From positions 73,586-137,585 of the forward strand of contig CAVVRF010000045.1 of assembly GCA_963750535.1 (NCBI GenBank): a DNA stretch of 64,000 bases, written 5' to 3'. Below, piece by piece: positions 46,866-55,836 of the stretch (positions within the stretch are counted from its first letter, which is position 1; each line of letters begins with the position of its first letter). Both the position numbers and the translations under genes were made by a program. The notes beneath the pieces were generated by a model, which worked only from the letters and a program-made list of their open reading frames with translations, did no database searches and had not been told where the DNA came from. This stretch comes from JAKFWF01 sp963750535. GTDB lineage: Bacteria; Pseudomonadota; Alphaproteobacteria; Rhizobiales; Hyphomicrobiaceae.

Positions 46866-46920
46866 CGCAATTTGGCTTGGATGAGCCCGCTCGGCCTATG
46901 CGCTGCCGTGGAGTTGACCA

Positions 46921-47844
46921 ATGCATTCCGCCTTTGATCGCGATCTGATCGGCTACGGTGCCAATCCGCCAGATCCGAAATGGCCGGATGGCGCGCGTAT
47001 CGCGGTCAACTTCGTGCTGAATTTCGAAGAGGGCTCGGAGCCGTCGGTGCAGGACGGCGAGGGTTTCACCGAGACCGGCCTGACCGAGGCACACGGGCTG
47101 GCGCAAGCGGTCAAGGGCCGCGATCTCGCCGCCGAGGGCATGTTCGAGTACGGCAGCCGAGTAGGGTTCTGGCGGCTGATGCGGCTGTTCGAGGAGCGCG
47201 GGTTGCCGATGACGATCTTCGGCTGCGGTCTCGCTCTGGAGCGCCATCCGCCGGCCGCGGCCGCCATTCGCCGCGCCGGGTTCGATGTCTGCTCGCACGG
47301 TTGGCGATGGGTGAAGCACTACGAGCTCGAGGAAGCCGAGGAGCGGCAACACATCGCCAAGGCCGTCGCGGCAATCACCAAGATGACCGGCGAGCGGCCG
47401 CTCGGCTGGTATTGCCGGTATGGGCCGGGCGTCAATACGCGCCGCCTCGTGGTCGAGGAGGGCGGCTTTCTCTACGACAGCGACTACTACGGCGACGAGT
47501 TGCCGTTCTGGAAGACCGTCAGCGGACGTCCGCACCTGATCATCCCCTATTCGCTGACCCACAACGACGGCAAGTATGCCGGCTGGGTCGGTACCGCCGA
47601 CCAGTGGTTCGCGTTCGTCAGGGATGGGTTCGACATGCTCTACAAGGAGGGCAGCCGGCATCCGAAGATGATGTCGGTCGGACTGCACATGCGCCTGATC
47701 GGCCATCCCGCCCGCGCCGCCGGGCTGGAGCGGCTGCTCGATCACATCATGAAGCAGCCCGGCGTCTGGATCACCCGGCGCATCGACATTGCCCGGCATT
47801 GGGCCAGCACTCATCCCTATCCCGGCAAGGGGCTCAACGAATAG
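46921..47844 (+). CDS. puuE: allantoinase PuuE / polysaccharide-deacetylase family
   Basis: A 307-residue member of the NodB-like deacetylase family of the PuuE type, the metal-light allantoinase that opens allantoin to allantoate in purine catabolism. Family motifs are MHSAFDRDLIGYGANPPDPKWP at the start, ARIAVNFVLNFEEGSE, EYGSRVGFWRLMRLFEERG, the ICSHGWRW-like VCSHGWRWVKHYE and SVGLHMRLIGHPAR near the end. The aspartate and histidine ligands of classic deacetylases are partly replaced, as in PuuE. It is divergent from the ABC importer; uraH lies beyond that operon. Confidence 0.92.
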   Translation: MHSAFDRDLIGYGANPPDPKWPDGARIAVNFVLNFEEGSEPSVQDGEGFTETGLTEAHGLAQAVKGRDLAAEGMFEYGSRVGFWRLMRLFEERGLPMTIFGCGLALERHPPAAAAIRRAGFDVCSHGWRWVKHYELEEAEERQHIAKAVAAITKMTGERPLGWYCRYGPGVNTRRLVVEEGGFLYDSDYYGDELPFWKTVSGRPHLIIPYSLTHNDGKYAGWVGTADQWFAFVRDGFDMLYKEGSRHPKMMSVGLHMRLIGHPARAAGLERLLDHIMKQPGVWITRRIDIARHWASTHPYPGKGLNE

Positions 47845-47885
47845 CGCTATCCGCAAGCGCGACGGCCGGCCGATCGGCGTGGGCG

Positions 47886-48785
47886 TCACGGCGCCCAGCG
47901 CACCTCGCCCGCTTCGCTCGCATCGAGGCCACCGAGCTCACCGGCGCGAACCTTGAACGCCGGCTGCCGCAGCAGCTCCAGGAACACCCGCAATGGGCGC
48001 CGGTAGCTGTCGCGCTGCCGCATCAAAAGGTCGAACCGCTCGTTGACCAGCGCCACGAAATCGAGCCCGGCCGCCGTCGCGACCGCGCGGGTGGCAAGGC
48101 CACAGTCGGCATGGCCGGCACGTATCGCCTGGGCGATGTCCGGCCCGGTCGGCGCTGTCACGGCGACCTGCAGCGCCCCGGCGCCGATATTGCGCTGCTT
48201 CAGCAGGGCGTCGAGCAGCTGCTGCGCACCCGCACCCTTCGGCCGCACAGCGAACCGCGCTCGATGCTGGACCGCGTCCGCCAGGCTGGTGAACCCGAGC
48301 GGATTGCCGCTCGCCACCACAAGACCCTGCTCGCGCCTGACGAAACCGATCAGCACCGCGTCGTAGAGCCCCGGCTCGCCGTCGACGGTCGCCACATTGG
48401 CGTCAGCCTCCGGCGCCTCGATCGAGTGGAAATGGATTGCGGCCGCGATCACCTCGCCTCGCAGGAAGCGGCGATAGCCGGCCTCGGTCCCTTCGGGCAG
48501 GATCGCGAGGCCGGCGCGGCTCTCCGCGAGCGCCCACTGCAGCAGCGGATCATGACTGCCACCGACGATCGGCGGCGGATCGGCGGGAACGACGCCGAGC
48601 GGCCGCGCCATGCCGGCGAGCAGCCACCGATCCAGATCGCCGCGCGGAAACAGCCATTTGCCCGTCACCTTGGTGCACGGTATCGCCCCCTCCGCCACCA
48701 GCTCGTAGAGCTTGCGCTCCTTGAGACGCAGATAGTCGGCGGCTTCGGCGGTGGTCAGGAGCTTCAATCCTGCATGTTTATGCAT
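47886..48785 (-). CDS. transcriptional regulator: excisionase-type HTH plus PBP-like domain
   Basis: A 299-residue protein. The N-terminus has an excisionase-like helix-turn-helix (LLTTAEAADYLRLKERKLYELVAEGAIPCTKVTGKW). The rest is a periplasmic-binding-protein-like domain with GGSHDPLLQWAL and FAVRPKGAGAQQLLDALLKQ. This architecture senses a metabolite or an oxyanion and is usually linked to the tungstate/molybdate genes next to it; here it is divergent from tupB, 81 bases away. A role as regulator of tupBCA is inferred from location. Confidence 0.85.
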   Translation of the reverse strand: MHKHAGLKLLTTAEAADYLRLKERKLYELVAEGAIPCTKVTGKWLFPRGDLDRWLLAGMARPLGVVPADPPPIVGGSHDPLLQWALAESRAGLAILPEGTEAGYRRFLRGEVIAAAIHFHSIEAPEADANVATVDGEPGLYDAVLIGFVRREQGLVVASGNPLGFTSLADAVQHRARFAVRPKGAGAQQLLDALLKQRNIGAGALQVAVTAPTGPDIAQAIRAGHADCGLATRAVATAAGLDFVALVNERFDLLMRQRDSYRRPLRVFLELLRQPAFKVRAGELGGLDASEAGEVRWAP

Positions 48786-48866
48786 ATTTTTGCACTGGTT
48801 CTATTCATTGACTATTTCGTAGAAATCACGGGACATCACCGGCGTCAACACCGACAATGAGCTGCG

Positions 48867-49556
48867 ATGGAAGGTGCAAGCGCGATTTCCTTGATCCTGG
48901 CGGGCGATCCGACCCTGTTCGCGATCGTGCGGCTATCGCTGTTCGTCACGTTGTCGGCGACCGCGCTGGCGGGGCTGATCGGCCTGCCGCTGGGAGCGCT
49001 GGTGGCGCTGACCCGCTTTCCAGGGCGCAACGCCGTCATCGTATTCCTCAATGCGATGATGGGCCTGCCGCCGGTGGTCGTGGGCCTGCTGGTCTTCCTG
49101 GCGCTGTCGCGCTCGGGACCGCTCGGCTTTCTCGGACTGCTGTTCACGCCGAAGGCGATGATCATCGCGCAGGCACTGCTCATCACTCCGATCATCTGTG
49201 CCCTGGCCCGTCAGATCATCGACGACCTCTGGCACGAGTACCGGGAGGAGTTGTCGGCGATGGAGGTGGGCGCGCTCGGTCGCGTCCAGGCGTTGCTATG
49301 GGATGCGCGGTTCTCGCTGGTGACGGTGCTGCTCGCCGGCTTCGGACGCGCCGCGGCCGAGGTCGGCGCGGTGATGATCGTCGGCGGCAACATCGATGGC
49401 TATACCCGCGTCATGACCACGGCGATCGCGCTCGAGACGTCCAAGGGCAACATTTCCCTGGCGATCGGGCTGGGCATCGTACTGATCACGATCATCCTCG
49501 CCATCAACACCTTCGCCTGGGCGGTTCGACAATGGTCCGAGCGCCATGCCGGCTGA
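48867..49556 (+). CDS. tupB: tungstate ABC transporter permease
   Basis: A 229-residue permease with about five helices. The sequence GLIGLPLGALVALTRFPGRNAVI and PPVVVGLLVFLALSRSGPLGFLGLLFTPKAMIIAQ is typical of TupB/ModB-like permeases, as are the loop ALGRVQALLWDARFSLVTVLLAGFGRAAAEVGAVMIVGG and its glycine-rich segment. With tupC and tupA it forms a complete high-affinity tungstate importer. Its end overlaps the tupC start by 11 bases. Confidence 0.9.
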   Translation: MEGASAISLILAGDPTLFAIVRLSLFVTLSATALAGLIGLPLGALVALTRFPGRNAVIVFLNAMMGLPPVVVGLLVFLALSRSGPLGFLGLLFTPKAMIIAQALLITPIICALARQIIDDLWHEYREELSAMEVGALGRVQALLWDARFSLVTVLLAGFGRAAAEVGAVMIVGGNIDGYTRVMTTAIALETSKGNISLAIGLGIVLITIILAINTFAWAVRQWSERHAG

Positions 49557-50290
49557 CGGAACACAGATGGGTCACGCACCCGCCGCCGCGACCGCCGCGA
49601 TACGCATGACGGGCGTCGGCCTGCGGGCCGGGCGGACGCGCATTCTCGACGGCATCGATCTCGCCATCGCGAGCGGCAAGCCGACCCTGATGCTGGGGCC
49701 AAACGGCGCCGGCAAGACGACGCTGCTGAAGCTGATGATGGCGCTGTGCCGATCCGACCGAAGGTCAGATCGCGGTAATGCCGCAGCGCGACGGGACGCC
49801 GGCTCGCCGCGCCTTCGTGTTCCAGAAGCCGGTGATGTTGAAGCGCACGGCCGCCGCCAATATCGCGTTCGCGCTGACCGCGGCGGGCCGGCGCGCGGAC
49901 GCCTCTGCGATAACCCGGCTTCTCGAGTGGGTTCGGCTGGCAGGCCTGGGCAATCGTCCGGCCCGCAGGCTTTCCGCCGGCGAGCAGCAGCGCCTGGCGC
50001 TCGCCCGCGCCCTCGCCCGCGATCCCGACATCCTGTTCCTCGACGAGCCGACCGCGAGCCTCGATCCCGCGCAGACAAGGATCGTCGAGGAGATCGTGCG
50101 GGACGTCGCCGCCTCCGGCGTCAAGGTCGTCATGTCAACCCACGACCTCGGCCAGGCGCGCAGGATCGCCGGCGACATCGTGTTCCTGGCGGCCGGCCGC
50201 GTCCTCGAGCACACGCCGGCCGAGCAGTTCTTCCGGCGCCCAGCTTCCGTGCAAGCCCAGCGCTTCGTCACGGGCGAACTCATTATGTGA
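49546..50290 (+). pseudogene. tupC: tungstate ABC transporter ATP-binding protein, frameshifted
   Basis: Starts MPADGTQMGHAPAAAT in a short overlap with tupB and has Walker A MLGPNGAGKTTLLKLMMALC. One extra base near 49752 breaks the frame; removing it gives DPTEGQIAVMPQRDGTP. The rest is intact: FVFQKPVMLKRT (Q-loop), LSAGEQQRLALARALA, ILFLDEPTASLD and STHDLGQARRIAGDIVFL. The total length is about 247 residues. The gene is otherwise perfect, so the shift is probably a sequencing error. Confidence 0.85.
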
Positions 50291-50305
50291 AAAGGAGACG
50301 ACCGA

Positions 50306-51151
50306 ATGCGCATCCGCCAATTCGCGGTAATGGCAGCCCTTGGCCTTGCCGCCGTCACGAGCTGCCCGGCCCTGGCGCAAGACAAGTCGATCGTCGTCGC
50401 CTCGACCACATCGACGCAGGACTCGGGCCTGTTCGGCTATATCCTCCCGCTGTTCAAGGCCAAGTCCGGCATCGACGTGAAAGTCGTCGCGCAAGGCACT
50501 GGCCAGGCGCTCGATACCGCCCGGCGCGGCGACGCCGACGTGGTGTTCGTCCATGCCAAGGCGCAGGAAGAGAAGTTCGTTGCCGACGGCTTCGGCGTGA
50601 AGCGCTTTGACGTCATGTACAACGACTTCGTTCTGATCGGTCCGAAGTCCGATCCGGCCAAGGTCAAGGGCGGCAGGGATGTGCTCGCCGCCCTGAAATC
50701 GATCCAGGCCGCCGGCGGCACGTTCGTGTCGCGCGGCGACAAGTCGGGAACGCATTCGGCCGAGCTTGCCCTCTGGAAAGCCGCCGGCCTCGATCCGGCC
50801 GGGACCAAGCCCGCATGGTACCGCGAAATCGGTCAGGGCATGGGCGCCGCGCTCAATACCTCCGGCGCCATGTCGGCCTATGTGCTGTCCGATCGTGGCA
50901 CCTGGATCAGCTTCAAGAACAAGGGCGACCTGGAGATCGTGGTCGAGGGCGACAAGCGGCTGTTCAACCAGTACGGCGTCATGCTGGTGAACCCGGTCAA
51001 GCATCCGCAGGTCAAGAAGGAGCTTGGCCAGGCATTCGTCGACTGGATCGTCTCGGCGGAGGGGCAGAACGCCATCCGCGCCTACAAGATCGAAGGACAG
51101 CAACTGTTCTTTCCGAACGCCGAGCCCGGCGAGATGAAAAAGGCCGGATGA
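50306..51151 (+). CDS. tupA: tungstate ABC transporter substrate-binding protein
   Basis: A 281-residue exported binding protein (signal MRIRQFAVMAALGLAAVTSCPALA). It has the tungstate-binding signature IVVASTTSTQDSGLF, typical of TupA, followed by DVVFVHAKAQEEKFVADGFG, FVSRGDKSGTHSAELALWK and GTWISFKN. TupA binds tungstate selectively over molybdate. It is preceded by AAGGAGA. In this genome it comes after tupB and tupC and is followed by the mod operon. Confidence 0.92.
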   Translation: MRIRQFAVMAALGLAAVTSCPALAQDKSIVVASTTSTQDSGLFGYILPLFKAKSGIDVKVVAQGTGQALDTARRGDADVVFVHAKAQEEKFVADGFGVKRFDVMYNDFVLIGPKSDPAKVKGGRDVLAALKSIQAAGGTFVSRGDKSGTHSAELALWKAAGLDPAGTKPAWYREIGQGMGAALNTSGAMSAYVLSDRGTWISFKNKGDLEIVVEGDKRLFNQYGVMLVNPVKHPQVKKELGQAFVDWIVSAEGQNAIRAYKIEGQQLFFPNAEPGEMKKAG

Positions 51152-51285
51152 AGACCGAAACGCGGCGCGCCGCGCCGGGATCTGCCCGCGGTCCATAAGA
51201 GCCTGTCCACGGACCATCCGTATCCGCCCTTTACGCCTGTCCACGCGCCGGGTCGACAGGCATGCCGGCCTGATGCTAATGCGTT

Positions 51286-51307
51286 CCTATATTCAGCTGA
51301 ATATAGG
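51286..51307. promoter_or_regulatory. ModE-type molybdate operator (perfect 22-bp palindrome)
   Basis: Two 11-base half-sites, CCTATATTCAG and its exact reverse complement, end 10 bases before the modA start and cover the AGGA that should serve as its ribosome-binding site. The TATAT core agrees with known ModE boxes. A short ModE gene lies at the end of this operon. Confidence 0.75.
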
Positions 51308-51317
51308 ATGACGAAAC

Positions 51318-52091
51318 ATGCTACGCCTTGCGTCACTGCTGCTTGGACTGGTCATCGCCGTTGCGGGGCCCACTCCGCCGGCCTCACCTCAAACGCCGGA
51401 CGAGGTCACGGTATTCGCCGCCGCAAGCCTGACGAACGCGCTTCAGGAGGTCGCCGACGCCTTCACCCGCCGCGATGGCACAAGAGTGAAGCTGTCATTT
51501 GCCGCCTCGTCGTCGTTGGCCAAGCAGATCGAGGCCGGCGCGGCGGCGCAACTGTTCTTGTCCGCCGACGAGGCCTGGATGAACTATCTCGAGGTTCGCG
51601 GCCTGTTGGCACCGGGCAGCCGCCGGCCGCTGCTCGGCAACCAGCTGGTCCTGGTGGTGGCGAAAAGCAACCCGCTCGCCCTCGACCTCGGCTCCGGGCG
51701 GGCCTGGCTCGAGCGGTTGCCGTCCGGCCGCATCGCCACCGGCGATCCGGCGCATGTTCCGGTCGGCAAGTATGCGCAGCAGGCCTTGACGCAGCTCGGG
51801 CTGTGGTCCGACGTCGAGCCGCGCCTGGCGCGCGCCGACAACGTCCGCAATGCCCTGGTGCTGGTCGAGCGCGGCGAAGCCGCCGCCGGCATCGTCTACA
51901 GCACCGACGCCGCGATCTCGAAGCAGGTGATCGTCGCCGGAACCTTCCCGGCCACCTCGCACGATGCCATAGTCTACCCGGTTGCGATGCTGCGCGGCAA
52001 TGCGCAGGGGGCGGCCCTGAAGCTCTACGAGTTCCTCGCCTCGCCGCAGGCGCGGGAAATCTTCACACGTCACGGTTTTGCCAGCCGCTGA
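51318..52091 (+). CDS. modA: molybdate ABC transporter substrate-binding protein
   Basis: A 257-residue periplasmic molybdate-binding protein. The signal peptide MLRLASLLLGLVIAVAGPTPP is followed by VTVFAAASLTNALQEVADAFTRRDG, the ModA hallmark, and the binding-site residues around SFAASSSLAKQIEAGAAAQLFLSAD. Further on are RIATGDPAHVPVGKYAQQAL and GIVYSTDAA. It begins the modABC operon behind the 22-bp palindrome. Confidence 0.94.
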   Translation: MLRLASLLLGLVIAVAGPTPPASPQTPDEVTVFAAASLTNALQEVADAFTRRDGTRVKLSFAASSSLAKQIEAGAAAQLFLSADEAWMNYLEVRGLLAPGSRRPLLGNQLVLVVAKSNPLALDLGSGRAWLERLPSGRIATGDPAHVPVGKYAQQALTQLGLWSDVEPRLARADNVRNALVLVERGEAAAGIVYSTDAAISKQVIVAGTFPATSHDAIVYPVAMLRGNAQGAALKLYEFLASPQAREIFTRHGFASR

Positions 52092-52095
52092 GATC

Positions 52096-52785
52096 ATGCT
52101 GACACCGGTGGAAGTCGAAGCTCTGAACTTGAGCCTGCGGGTCGCGGTGCTGGCCTCGCTCGCATGCCTGCCGCCGGCAGTGGGTATCGCCTGGCTGCTG
52201 TCGCGCACGCGCATGCCCGGCAAGGCGCTACTCAATGTGCTGGTGCACGCGCCGCTGGTGCTGCCGCCGGTCGTAGTGGGCTATCTGCTGCTGCTGCTGT
52301 TTGGCGTGCGCGGGCCGATCGGCTCGTGGCTCAACGAAATGTTCGGACTGAGGCTCGTGTTCACCACGGCGGGCGCGGTGCTGGCAGCCGCGGTGATGGC
52401 GTTCCCGCTGATGGTACGAGCGATCCGCCTGTCGCTCGAGGCCGTGGACCAGGGCCTCGAGTTCGCGGCGCGCTCGCTCGGCGCGTCGCGTGCCGACGCC
52501 TTCGTCACGATTACCGTGCCGTTGATGCTGCCGGGAATACTCGCCGGTTGTATCATGGCATTCGCGGCGAGCCTCGGCGAATTCGGCGCCACGATCACGT
52601 TCGCTTCGAACGTCGAGGGCCAGACGCGCACGCTTCCGCTCGCCATCTACACGGCAACCCAGGTGCCGGACGGCGATGCGAGCGCGCTGCGCCTCGTCGC
52701 CATCGCCATCGCCCTGTCGCTGCTGGCGCTCGGACTGTCCGAGGCGGTCGAGCGATGGGCCCGTCGGGTGATATACGGCCGATGA
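52096..52785 (+). CDS. modB: molybdate ABC transporter permease
   Basis: A 229-residue permease with about five helices, starting MLTPVEVEALNLSLRVAVLA and containing TRMPGKALLNVLVHAPLVLPPVVVGYLLL, the coupling loop SLGASRADAFVTITVPLMLPGI and GEFGATITFASNVEGQTRTLPLAIYT. All are typical of ModB. The ATG at 52096 lies four bases after the modA stop; its own stop overlaps the modC start (ATGA). Confidence 0.94.
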   Translation: MLTPVEVEALNLSLRVAVLASLACLPPAVGIAWLLSRTRMPGKALLNVLVHAPLVLPPVVVGYLLLLLFGVRGPIGSWLNEMFGLRLVFTTAGAVLAAAVMAFPLMVRAIRLSLEAVDQGLEFAARSLGASRADAFVTITVPLMLPGILAGCIMAFAASLGEFGATITFASNVEGQTRTLPLAIYTATQVPDGDASALRLVAIAIALSLLALGLSEAVERWARRVIYGR

Positions 52786-53905
52786 TCGAAGTTAGCATCC
52801 GCAAGGCGCTGCCGGCGTTCGCCCTCGACGTGGAGTTCCAGGCGCCGTCGACCGGCATCACCGCACTGTTCGGCCGCAGCGGCTCGGGCAAGACCTCGAT
52901 CATCCAGGCGATCGCCGGCGAGCGTCCGCCCCGATCAGGGCCGGATCGCAGTCGGCGACCGCGTGTTCTTCGACAGCTCCCGCGGCGTCGACATGCCGAT
53001 CCAGTTGCGCCGCGTCGGCTACGTGTTCCAGGACAGCCGCCTGTTTCCGCATCTGTCGGTGAAGTCCAACCTCGCCTATGGCTACCGTCGGGCGCGAGGC
53101 GAGCGCAAGCACGAGCTCGATGCCGTGGTCGCGCTGCTGGGCATCGGCGAGCTGCTCGAGCGGCGGACGCACAATCTGTCGGGCGGCGAACGACAACGGA
53201 TCGCGATCGGCCGCGCCCTGCTCGCGCAGCCGGAGCTGTTGCTGATGGACGAGCCGCTGTCCTCGCTCGACCCGCCGCGAAAGTCGGAGCTGCTGCCCTA
53301 CATCGAGCGGCTGCGCGATGTTCTCGGTCTGCCGATACTCTACATCAGCCACGCCTTCAACGAGGTGGTGCGTCTCGCCGACCATCTGCTCGTCGTCGAC
53401 GGCGGCCGGGTGGTCCGCTCAGGGCCGCTGCTGGAGCTGGCGTCCGATCCTGAGCTCTCGCCGCTGGTCGGCCGCTTCGAATCGGGATCGGTCATCGAGT
53501 GCACCGTGCTGCGCCATGACACCGGGGTTGCCCTGTCCACCCTTGCATTCACCGGGGGCGAGCTGCGCGTTCCCCAGGTCGACCTGCCGATCGGCGAACG
53601 CCTGCGCGTCCGCATTCGCGCCCGGGACGTCGCGATGTCGCTCTCGCAGCCGGTCGATATCTCGATCAGCAATCGGCTGCCGGGCCGAATTCTCGAGGAT
53701 CACCAGCCAGGACGGACCCTATGCCGAAGCCGTCATCGACATCGGCGGCGCGGCCTTGCGGTCGCTGGTCACGCGCGAGTCGGCGGCGAGACTGGGCCTC
53801 CAGCCGGGAAGCGAGGTCTGGGCCCTGATCAAGTCGGTCGCCTTCGACAGCCGCTCGGTCGGCTTCATGCGCCGCGCGCGGCAGACTTCCGGGAGCTCCG
53901 AGTGA
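52782..53905 (+). pseudogene. modC: molybdate ABC transporter ATP-binding protein, two frameshifts
   Basis: Starts MIEVSIRKALPAFALDVEFQ with Walker A LFGRSGSGKTSIIQAIAGE. A shift near 52935 leads to VFFDSSRGVDMPIQLRRVGYVFQDSRLFPHL, then LSGGERQRIAIGRALLAQ, LLLMDEPLSSLD and the H-loop YISHAFNEVVRLAD. Next come a TOBE/Mop-like domain (GERLRVRIRARDVAMSLSQP), and a second shift near 53700 before DGPYAEAVIDIGGAALRSLVT and the end FMRRARQTSGSSE. The joined length, about 374 residues, is a full ModC. It overlaps the convergent modE end by 41 bases. Confidence 0.85.
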
Positions 53906-54263
53906 CCTCGGCGGCAAATTCCCGGCTGCAAGCATTGCCGATCTCGTCGAGGGCGCCGCGCGCCGCCTTGTGCGCGCTCCGCTCGGCGGCGCGATAGACC
54001 GCAATCAGGCGAACGCCGAAATCCGTCAGCGCCGCGCCGGCCCCCTGCGAGCGTCCGGGAAAGGTCTCGATGACCGGTTCGGTGAACGCCCGATTGAGCT
54101 CGTCGAGCAGCAGCCAGGCGCGCCGGTAGGACATGCCGTGATCGCGCGCCGCCGCCGCGATCGAGCGGCGCGACTGCACCGCCTCCAGCAGCGCGATCTT
54201 GCCGGGACCGAGCCGGGAACCGTTCGGGAGGTCGATGCGAAGCGAGAAGCGCGGTGCGATCAT
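53865..54263 (-). CDS. modE: short ModE-like winged-helix regulator
   Basis: A 132-residue protein (start MIAPRFSLRIDLPNGSRLGPG) with the ModE N-terminal winged HTH: KIALLEAVQSRRSIAAAARDHGMSYRRAWLLLDELNRAF, then GAALTDFGVRLIAVYRAAE. No molybdate-binding TOBE/Mop domain follows, so it is a DNA-binding-only ModE. It is convergent with modC with a 41-base overlap. Its likely target is the palindrome before modA. The ATG at 54263 is chosen over 54308. Confidence 0.85.
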   Translation of the reverse strand: MIAPRFSLRIDLPNGSRLGPGKIALLEAVQSRRSIAAAARDHGMSYRRAWLLLDELNRAFTEPVIETFPGRSQGAGAALTDFGVRLIAVYRAAERSAHKAARGALDEIGNACSREFAAEVTRSSRKSAARGA

Positions 54264-54439
54264 GGCGGACCGAGGCGGAGCGTGGCGAATGACTTCATCG
54301 TAGCACATTGCGAGGTCGCTGGACCGGGGATGACCATCACCGCTGCCGGCGTGCCGGAAAGCTGCTTTCGAACCCGCGTTGCCGTCGCCTGCTGTCGTGC
54401 TAGCGTTGGCGATGACGCTTCAGCTTGTCGGAACGCAGC

Positions 54440-55834
54440 ATGATCAAGGACAACGCCGCGACGATCGCGCGCAAGGTCAACGCCGGCAGCGTCGATCCGA
54501 TCGCGGTGACGGATGCCTTCCTTGCGCGGATCGAGGCCCGCAACGACATCGTCAATGCCATCGTGCGGTACGATCCGGCGGCGGCACGAGCAGCGGCAGG
54601 GGAAGTCGCCGCGCGGATCCGCCGAGGCGAGCAACTGGCCCTCGCCGGCGTGCCGGTGGTGGTCAAGGACAACATCTGGGTGGCAGGCCGGCGCATCAGC
54701 CAGGGCTCGCGGCTGTTCGAGCATTTCATCCCTTCTGCCGATGCCATCGCCGTCGAGCGGGTGAAGGCAGCCGGTGCAGTTGTGATCGGCATCGGCAACG
54801 CGCCCGAATTCGCCTGCAAGGGCCAGACGAACTCGCCGCTGCACGGACTGGCCCGCCACCCCATGGACCCATCCTTGACCCCGGGCGGATCATCCGGCGG
54901 CAACGCGGCAGCGCTCGCCGCCGACTTCGCGCCGCTCGCGCTCGGAACCGATGGCGGCGGCTCGGGCCGGCGCCCGCCGGCTCACACCGGCACCGTCGGC
55001 TTCAAGCCGTCGTTCGGCGCCATACCCTACGGCCCTGGATTTCCGGAGCCGTTCTGGGGCATCGCGGTGATCGCCCCGATGGGCCGGACGGTTGCCGATG
55101 CAGCACTGCTGTTCGATGCGGTGGCCGGCGCCGATGCTCGCGATCCTGATACGATTGTGGTGGAGCCTGCCGCCGCCCACGATGCGCGAACTCTGCGGAT
55201 CGCATTTGCCCCGAAGCTCGGCCTGCAAGTCCCCGTCGATACGGACGCGGAGGCGGCAATCGCGGCGGGGATCGAGTTGCTGCAGCGGGCGGGGTGGCAC
55301 ATCGTCCGCGCCGACCCGGCGTGGCCGCCAGGCGTCACGGAGGATGCCTTCATGCCGATCCAGGCAGCTGGGCTCGCGGCGTTGCACGGAGCCGCGTTCG
55401 AGGCCGATCCCGCGCGGTTCGATCCGGATATCGCCGGCCAGATCGAGCGCGGCCTGCAGCTTTCGGGCCGGCAAGTCGCGGCTGCGCTGGAATCGAGCCT
55501 GCTTGTCAGGCGCAGCCTTGCGGCCTTCCTGGCCGACTTCGATCTCCTGCTCTGCCCGACCGCTCCCTGCGTGGCGTGGAGCGCCGAGCGCTTGGGGCCG
55601 AGCCACATCGGCGGTGTCGCTGTGGCGCCGCGCGGGCATGCGGTGTTCACGCCGTTCTTCAATCATGCGTTGACACCGGCGATCTCGATCCCCTGCGGAC
55701 GCGGTCGCGGCGGCCTGCCGATCGGCTTGCAGATGGTCGCGCGGCGCGGCGCCGACTGGCTGGTGCTGCGCGCTGCCGAGCAGGCCGAGGCGATATTGAC
55801 CGGTCTCAACGACTACCAGCGGTGCAAGGTCTGA
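54440..55834 (+). CDS. amidase (amidase-signature family)
   Basis: A 464-residue amidase-signature enzyme that hydrolyses a carboxamide to acid and ammonia. The Ser-cisSer-Lys triad is visible in VVVKDNIWVAG (lysine), TPGGSSGGNAAALAA (cis-serine) and LGTDGGGSGRRPP (nucleophile region). The last motif is slightly unlike the usual GGSIRxPA, with glycine and arginine after the serine. The ATG at 54440 begins MIKDNAATIARKVNAG. It ends two bases before the racemase-like gene start and forms an operon with it. Confidence 0.9.
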   Translation: MIKDNAATIARKVNAGSVDPIAVTDAFLARIEARNDIVNAIVRYDPAAARAAAGEVAARIRRGEQLALAGVPVVVKDNIWVAGRRISQGSRLFEHFIPSADAIAVERVKAAGAVVIGIGNAPEFACKGQTNSPLHGLARHPMDPSLTPGGSSGGNAAALAADFAPLALGTDGGGSGRRPPAHTGTVGFKPSFGAIPYGPGFPEPFWGIAVIAPMGRTVADAALLFDAVAGADARDPDTIVVEPAAAHDARTLRIAFAPKLGLQVPVDTDAEAAIAAGIELLQRAGWHIVRADPAWPPGVTEDAFMPIQAAGLAALHGAAFEADPARFDPDIAGQIERGLQLSGRQVAAALESSLLVRRSLAAFLADFDLLLCPTAPCVAWSAERLGPSHIGGVAVAPRGHAVFTPFFNHALTPAISIPCGRGRGGLPIGLQMVARRGADWLVLRAAEQAEAILTGLNDYQRCKV

Positions 55835-55836
55835 CG

